Of a stretch of DNA of 64,000 nt, positions 60,160 to 64,000 are shown in pieces. Position 1 is the first letter of the stretch, and each line of letters opens with the position of its first letter. This DNA comes from Nevskia ramosa DSM 11499 (GTDB lineage Bacteria; Pseudomonadota; Gammaproteobacteria; Nevskiales; Nevskiaceae). Under the pieces are notes generated by a model. That model saw only the letters and a list, made by a program, of their open reading frames with translations, did not search any database and was not told where the DNA came from. The stretch covers positions 728,357-792,356 of the forward strand of contig NZ_ATVI01000005.1 in NCBI RefSeq assembly GCF_000420645.1, given 5' to 3'. A program made the position numbers and the translations under genes.

Positions 60160-63100
60160 ATGCGTCTATCCGGAATCAAACTCGCCGGGTTCAAGTCCTT
60201 TGTCGACCCGACCAGCCTGCCGCTACCTTCGCGGCTGACCTCGGTCGTCGGCCCGAACGGCTGTGGCAAATCGAACCTGATCGATGCCGTGCGCTGGGTG
60301 CTGGGTGAAGCCAGCATCAAGAATCTGCGCGGCGCGGATTCCGAAGACGTGATCTTCAACGGCTCGCGTTCACGCAAGCCGGCTGGGCGGGCGAGTGTCG
60401 AACTGACCTTCGACAACAGCGACTTCCAGGTCACCGGCCCTTTCGCCGCCTACGCCGAACTGGCGGTCAAGCGCGAACTGACTCGCGATGGCGGCAGCCA
60501 GTACTACCTGAACGGCAGCAAATGCCTGAAGCGCGACGTCACCGACCTGTTTCTCGGCACCGGCCTCGGTGGCAAGAACCAGTACGCGATCATCGAGCAG
60601 GGCATGGTGTCGCGGATGGTCGAGGCCAAGCCCGAGGAATTGCGCCAGCTGCTCGAAGAAGCGGCCGGCATATCCAAGTACAAGGAGCGCCGCCGGGAAA
60701 CCGAGTCGCGAATCAAGCAGACGCGGGAAAATCTGAGCCGACTCAACGATCTGCAAGGCGAACTTCGCGCCCGCATCGAAGTGCTGGCGAAGCAGGCCGC
60801 GAACGCCGAAAAGTACAAGCAATACAAGGACGAGGAGCGTCGGCTTAAAGCCGAAGTGCTGCTGCTGAGGCTGCGCGCACTCGAAGCCCAGGCGATAGCG
60901 CAGGAAGCGTCGATTGCCAGTCTGGATGAGGCTTTGGAAGTCGCCCGCGCGGCCGTGGTCTCGGCCGAGGAAGCCCGTGACGCCGCCGACACGCGCCTGC
61001 GCGAAGCAGGTAACGCACTCAACGCCGAGCAGGCGCAAGTCTACGAAGCGGAAAGCGCGCTGGCCCGCCACGAACAGAATCTGGCCCATGCCCGCGAACT
61101 GAAGAATCTCCGGGTTCGTGAGCTGGAACAGCTCGAAGGCCAGTTGTTCGAGCTGACCCGCCGTCGCGATCAGGAACAGCTGCGTCATCAATCGCTGACC
61201 CAAGCCGCAACCGCCGCTCAAGCCCGCGCCGAGGAAGCCGAAGCCCGTGAAGCCCAGCAGCAGGAATTGCTGGCTGGCGCAGAATCGCGCGTCTCGGAAG
61301 AGCAGAGCCGCTGGGAATCGTTCACCCAGCGTTCGCAGGCGCCGATGCTCGCCGCCGAAGGCGAGCGAGTCCGCGTGCAGAGCCAGGAACGGGCGCTGGT
61401 GCAGACCGAGGAACGCCTGCGTCGAATGACCGGCGAGCGCGGCGCGCTCGATGGCACGCCGATCCGCGATTCGCTGGCCGAAGCCGATATCGAGCTCGCC
61501 GAGCTGGAAGACGAACTGAGCGAAGCCCAGGCTCGCCTGCAGACCGCCGACGCCGAACTGCAGGCCGGCCGCGAGCAGCGCACCACCGTCGAAACCACCC
61601 TGCACGAAGCGCGGCAGGCGCTGCAAAGCGCGCGTGGTCGGCAGGCTTCGCTGGAAACGCTGCAACAGGCGGCCTTGCGCGAAGACGACGCCGATCTGGG
61701 CCACTGGCTGCGTAGCAATGGCTGGGCGAACCTGCCGCGCCTGAATGCGGCATTGCAGGTCGACACCGGCTGGGAAGCGGCCGTCGAGCACGTGCTGAGC
61801 GGCCTGCTGCAGGCGCCGCTGCTGCCCGAATGGCAATCGCAACGCGTGCCGGCTGGCCCGAAATCCGGCGCGACCTTGCTGCATGCCGAGGCTGGTACTC
61901 CTGGAACAGACGGTACGCTGGCGGCCCGAGTCAGCGGCCCGGCCGCGGTGATCGACTGGCTGTCCGGCATTCGCGCGGCATCGTCGATCGAGGACGCCGA
62001 GCGGATTGCTGCAAATCTGGGCGCCGGCGAATCGGTGATCACCGCCGATGGCGTCTGGCGCGGCCGCGCCTGGGTTCGTTATCCGAAGCTCGATCCGCAG
62101 CACAGCGGCGTCATTGCCCGCGGCCTGCTGCTGAAGCAGCTCAAGGCCTCGGTCGAAGAACTGACCGTCACGGTGCGTACCGGCGAGCAGCAGCTCACCG
62201 AGATGAACACCCGTCGCGTGCAGCTCGACAACGAGCGCCGCGGTGTTGCGGCAAGGCTTGATCAGACGCGCAGCCGTCACGGTCAGCGCCTGGCGCATCG
62301 GCAGGCACAGGCGGTGAGGTTGGAGCAGACCGAAAGCCGCATTCGGCAGTTGTCGCAGGAATTGGAACTGCTCGGCGCCCAGCGCGAGCAGCAGTCCGAA
62401 GAACTGGCCGAAGCGCGCGCCCGCCTCGGCGAGCTCGAAGACACCGCCGAGCAGTTGCGCAACGAACGCGCCGAGCGCAGCCGCGTGCTGTCCGTTAGCC
62501 GCGATGCGCTGACTCAGGCACGCGCCGCCGTGCAGCAGGCATCGGTGCAGCGAGGCCAGGCGCAGATCCATCTGGCCAGCCAGAACAGCGCGCTGGCGGC
62601 AGTCAATCAATCGCTGCATTCGCTGGCCGAACAGCGCGAAGCGCTCGAACAGGGGCTGAGCTCGCGGCGTGTCGCCGGCGAGGAACTCGATGCGCCGATC
62701 GTCGCCAAGACCGCAGAAGTCGAAGCCTCGCGCGCCGCCGTCGGCGAAGCGCGCAGTCGCCTGCGCATCGCCCGCGACGCGCTGACCGCTGCGGAAACCC
62801 TGCAGGCGGAAAACCTGCGCGCACTGCGCGCTGCCGAATCGCGCAAGGAAGCGGCGCAGGAACGCTTGCAGAACGCGCGGCTGGAATTCGAGAACCTGCG
62901 TGCCCGTCGTGAAGTGGCGGAGGGCCAGTTCGCAGAAAGCGGCTTCAGCCGCGAAGAGCTGGCCGAAGACCTGATTCCGGACGCCAACGGCAATCTGCCG
63001 CTCGAACTCTGGGAAGAAAAGCTGGGTGCGATCGGCCGGCGCATCGATCGTCTCGGCGCCATCAATCTCGCCGCGATCCAGGAACTGGAAGAAGGCCGCG

Positions 63101-63717
63101 AGCGCGAGGCCTACATCAGCACCCAGCACGCCGATGTCAGCGATGCGCTGGCGACGCTCGAAGATGCGATGGCCCAGCTCGATCGCGAAACGACCGATCG
63201 CTTCAAGACCACGTTCGATCAGGTCAACGAGATCTTCAAGGCGCGCTTCCCGCAGTTGTTCGGCGGCGGCGAGGCTTATCTGGAGCTGACCGGTGAAGCG
63301 CCGGAAGGCGAAACCGCGACCGTGCTGAACCGTGGCGTGAAAGTCATGGCGCGGCCGCCCGGCAAACGCAATTCGACGATTCAGCTGCTCTCAGGCGGTG
63401 AAAAGGCGATGACCGCGGTGGCGCTGCTGCTGGCACTGTTCCAGCTCAACCCGGCGCCGTTCTGTCTGATGGACGAAGTCGACGCGCCGCTCGACGACGC
63501 CAATGTCGGCCGCTTCTGCGAAGTGGTGCGGGAAATGTCGCAGGGCGTTCAATTCATTATCATTACGCACAACAAAATCACGATGGAGCTGGCCGAGCAC
63601 CTTCATGGCGTGACGATGCAGGAACCGGGCGTGTCGCGCCTGGTCAGCGTCGATGTGCAGCAGGCCGTGGCATTGGCCGGCACGCCGGAAGAAGCAGCGG
63701 AAGCACCGGCCGTTTGA
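60160..63717 (+). CDS. smc: Chromosome segregation protein SMC
   Basis: 1185 residues. The N-terminal ATPase half has GPNGCGKSNLIDAVRWVLGE. Long Ala/Glu/Arg coiled coils flank a hinge at about 520-660. The C-terminal half has the signature LLSGGEKAMTAVALLLALF and Walker B FCLMDEVDAPLDD. SMC, rather than MukB, organises and segregates chromosomes together with ScpAB in this lineage. zipA follows after 55 bases, as in Pseudomonas and Xanthomonas. Confidence 0.98.
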   Translation: MRLSGIKLAGFKSFVDPTSLPLPSRLTSVVGPNGCGKSNLIDAVRWVLGEASIKNLRGADSEDVIFNGSRSRKPAGRASVELTFDNSDFQVTGPFAAYAELAVKRELTRDGGSQYYLNGSKCLKRDVTDLFLGTGLGGKNQYAIIEQGMVSRMVEAKPEELRQLLEEAAGISKYKERRRETESRIKQTRENLSRLNDLQGELRARIEVLAKQAANAEKYKQYKDEERRLKAEVLLLRLRALEAQAIAQEASIASLDEALEVARAAVVSAEEARDAADTRLREAGNALNAEQAQVYEAESALARHEQNLAHARELKNLRVRELEQLEGQLFELTRRRDQEQLRHQSLTQAATAAQARAEEAEAREAQQQELLAGAESRVSEEQSRWESFTQRSQAPMLAAEGERVRVQSQERALVQTEERLRRMTGERGALDGTPIRDSLAEADIELAELEDELSEAQARLQTADAELQAGREQRTTVETTLHEARQALQSARGRQASLETLQQAALREDDADLGHWLRSNGWANLPRLNAALQVDTGWEAAVEHVLSGLLQAPLLPEWQSQRVPAGPKSGATLLHAEAGTPGTDGTLAARVSGPAAVIDWLSGIRAASSIEDAERIAANLGAGESVITADGVWRGRAWVRYPKLDPQHSGVIARGLLLKQLKASVEELTVTVRTGEQQLTEMNTRRVQLDNERRGVAARLDQTRSRHGQRLAHRQAQAVRLEQTESRIRQLSQELELLGAQREQQSEELAEARARLGELEDTAEQLRNERAERSRVLSVSRDALTQARAAVQQASVQRGQAQIHLASQNSALAAVNQSLHSLAEQREALEQGLSSRRVAGEELDAPIVAKTAEVEASRAAVGEARSRLRIARDALTAAETLQAENLRALRAAESRKEAAQERLQNARLEFENLRARREVAEGQFAESGFSREELAEDLIPDANGNLPLELWEEKLGAIGRRIDRLGAINLAAIQELEEGREREAYISTQHADVSDALATLEDAMAQLDRETTDRFKTTFDQVNEIFKARFPQLFGGGEAYLELTGEAPEGETATVLNRGVKVMARPPGKRNSTIQLLSGGEKAMTAVALLLALFQLNPAPFCLMDEVDAPLDDANVGRFCEVVREMSQGVQFIIITHNKITMELAEHLHGVTMQEPGVSRLVSVDVQQAVALAGTPEEAAEAPAV

Positions 63718-63772
63718 GGCTCGGTGCGAGGTCAGCGGCCGTTGAAATGCTTCGGGGTCTAAAGGCGAAACG

Positions 63773-64000
63773 ATGAGTCCATTGCAGTGGGCGTTGCTGA
63801 TTTTCGCGGTGATCGCCGTCATCGCGATCTACGTTCTGTCGCGCCGCGACCGCCGGGCGATGAACGCCGATAGCGATATTCCCAGTCCCGGCGCGCCGGT
63901 GCGCGAACGGCAGCTCGACATCTTCGGTGCGGAAGGCCAGCAGTTCGACGAATTCGGCGTCGGCAAGGCGCGCCGGGTCGAACCGCGATTCGGCGAATCT
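63773..64000 (+). CDS. zipA: Cell division protein ZipA, N-terminal part
   Basis: The frame from ATG 63773 runs off the window after 76 codons. It begins with an N-out membrane anchor (SPLQWALLIFAVIAVIAIYVL) followed by a basic stretch (SRRDRRAMN) and the start of a charged linker, the layout of ZipA, which tethers FtsZ to the membrane. The smc-zipA(-ligA) order supports the call. AAAGGCG precedes the ATG. The FtsZ-binding domain lies outside the window. Confidence 0.85.
   Translation, partial: MSPLQWALLIFAVIAVIAIYVLSRRDRRAMNADSDIPSPGAPVRERQLDIFGAEGQQFDEFGVGKARRVEPRFGES

Noticed and set aside
60370-63129. 919-codon minus-strand open frame opposite smc
   Set aside because: It is a shadow of the smc coding strand, which has clear ATPase motifs along its whole length.

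Overview
The window is chromosomal DNA of a high-GC gammaproteobacterium. The order of housekeeping genes supports this: ssrA-smpB / rnfH / bamE / fur / recN / nadK / hrcA-grpE-dnaK-dnaJ-dapB, carAB-greA-rlmE-ftsH-folP-glmM-tpiA-secG, tRNA-Leu, tRNA-fMet, rimP-nusA-infB-rbfA-truB-rpsO-pnp, and smc-zipA. A Nevskiales/Xanthomonadales-like lineage is my best guess from this synteny and the base composition, but it is an inference and not a phylogeny.

Positions 1-291 hold the tail of a gene that starts outside the window. From 412 to 19388 every gene lies on the minus strand and forms one accessory locus. In transcription order it has a small alkaline-phosphatase/sulfatase-fold protein (18570-19388), a 3132-residue iterative synthase (two nitronate-monooxygenase/PfaD-like barrels, KS, AT, five ACPs, KR, DH), a 1630-residue partner synthase (KS, AT, DH and a PPTase-like tail with substituted metal ligands), a type I phosphodiesterase-like enzyme, two paralogous left-handed beta-helix acyltransferases and a stand-alone ACP. 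Together the two synthases carry KS, AT, KR, DH, ER-like and ACP functions. That is a complete fully reducing or PUFA-type secondary lipid synthase, with the remaining enzymes as likely tailoring functions. This is the most interesting system in the window and I do not recognise its product.

Positions 19773-31000 contain the trans-translation pair (tmRNA, SmpB), iron and stress regulation (Fur, RecN, HrcA-GrpE-DnaK-DnaJ) and dapB. Positions 31030-36103 hold five genes (Kup, a GNAT, an exported M20 amidohydrolase, DUF427, a PA0069-type radical SAM protein) between dapB and carA. Positions 36277-56516 run through carAB, greA, rlmE, ftsH, folP, glmM, tpiA, secG, two tRNAs and the rimP-nusA-infB-rbfA-truB-rpsO-pnp series. 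Between infB and rbfA lies a 268-bp palindromic MITE-like element with 31-bp terminal inverted repeats and a TA duplication. It appears to have landed on the infB stop codon and to have separated rbfA from its ribosome binding site.

Downstream of pnp (56603-56727, minus strand) is a candidate intergenic small RNA with a near-consensus promoter, a CU-rich anti-Shine-Dalgarno segment and a U8 terminator. The right end holds phaR and gluQ (minus), a UspE-like protein behind a ten-G tract, queF (minus), smc, and the start of zipA, which runs off the window.
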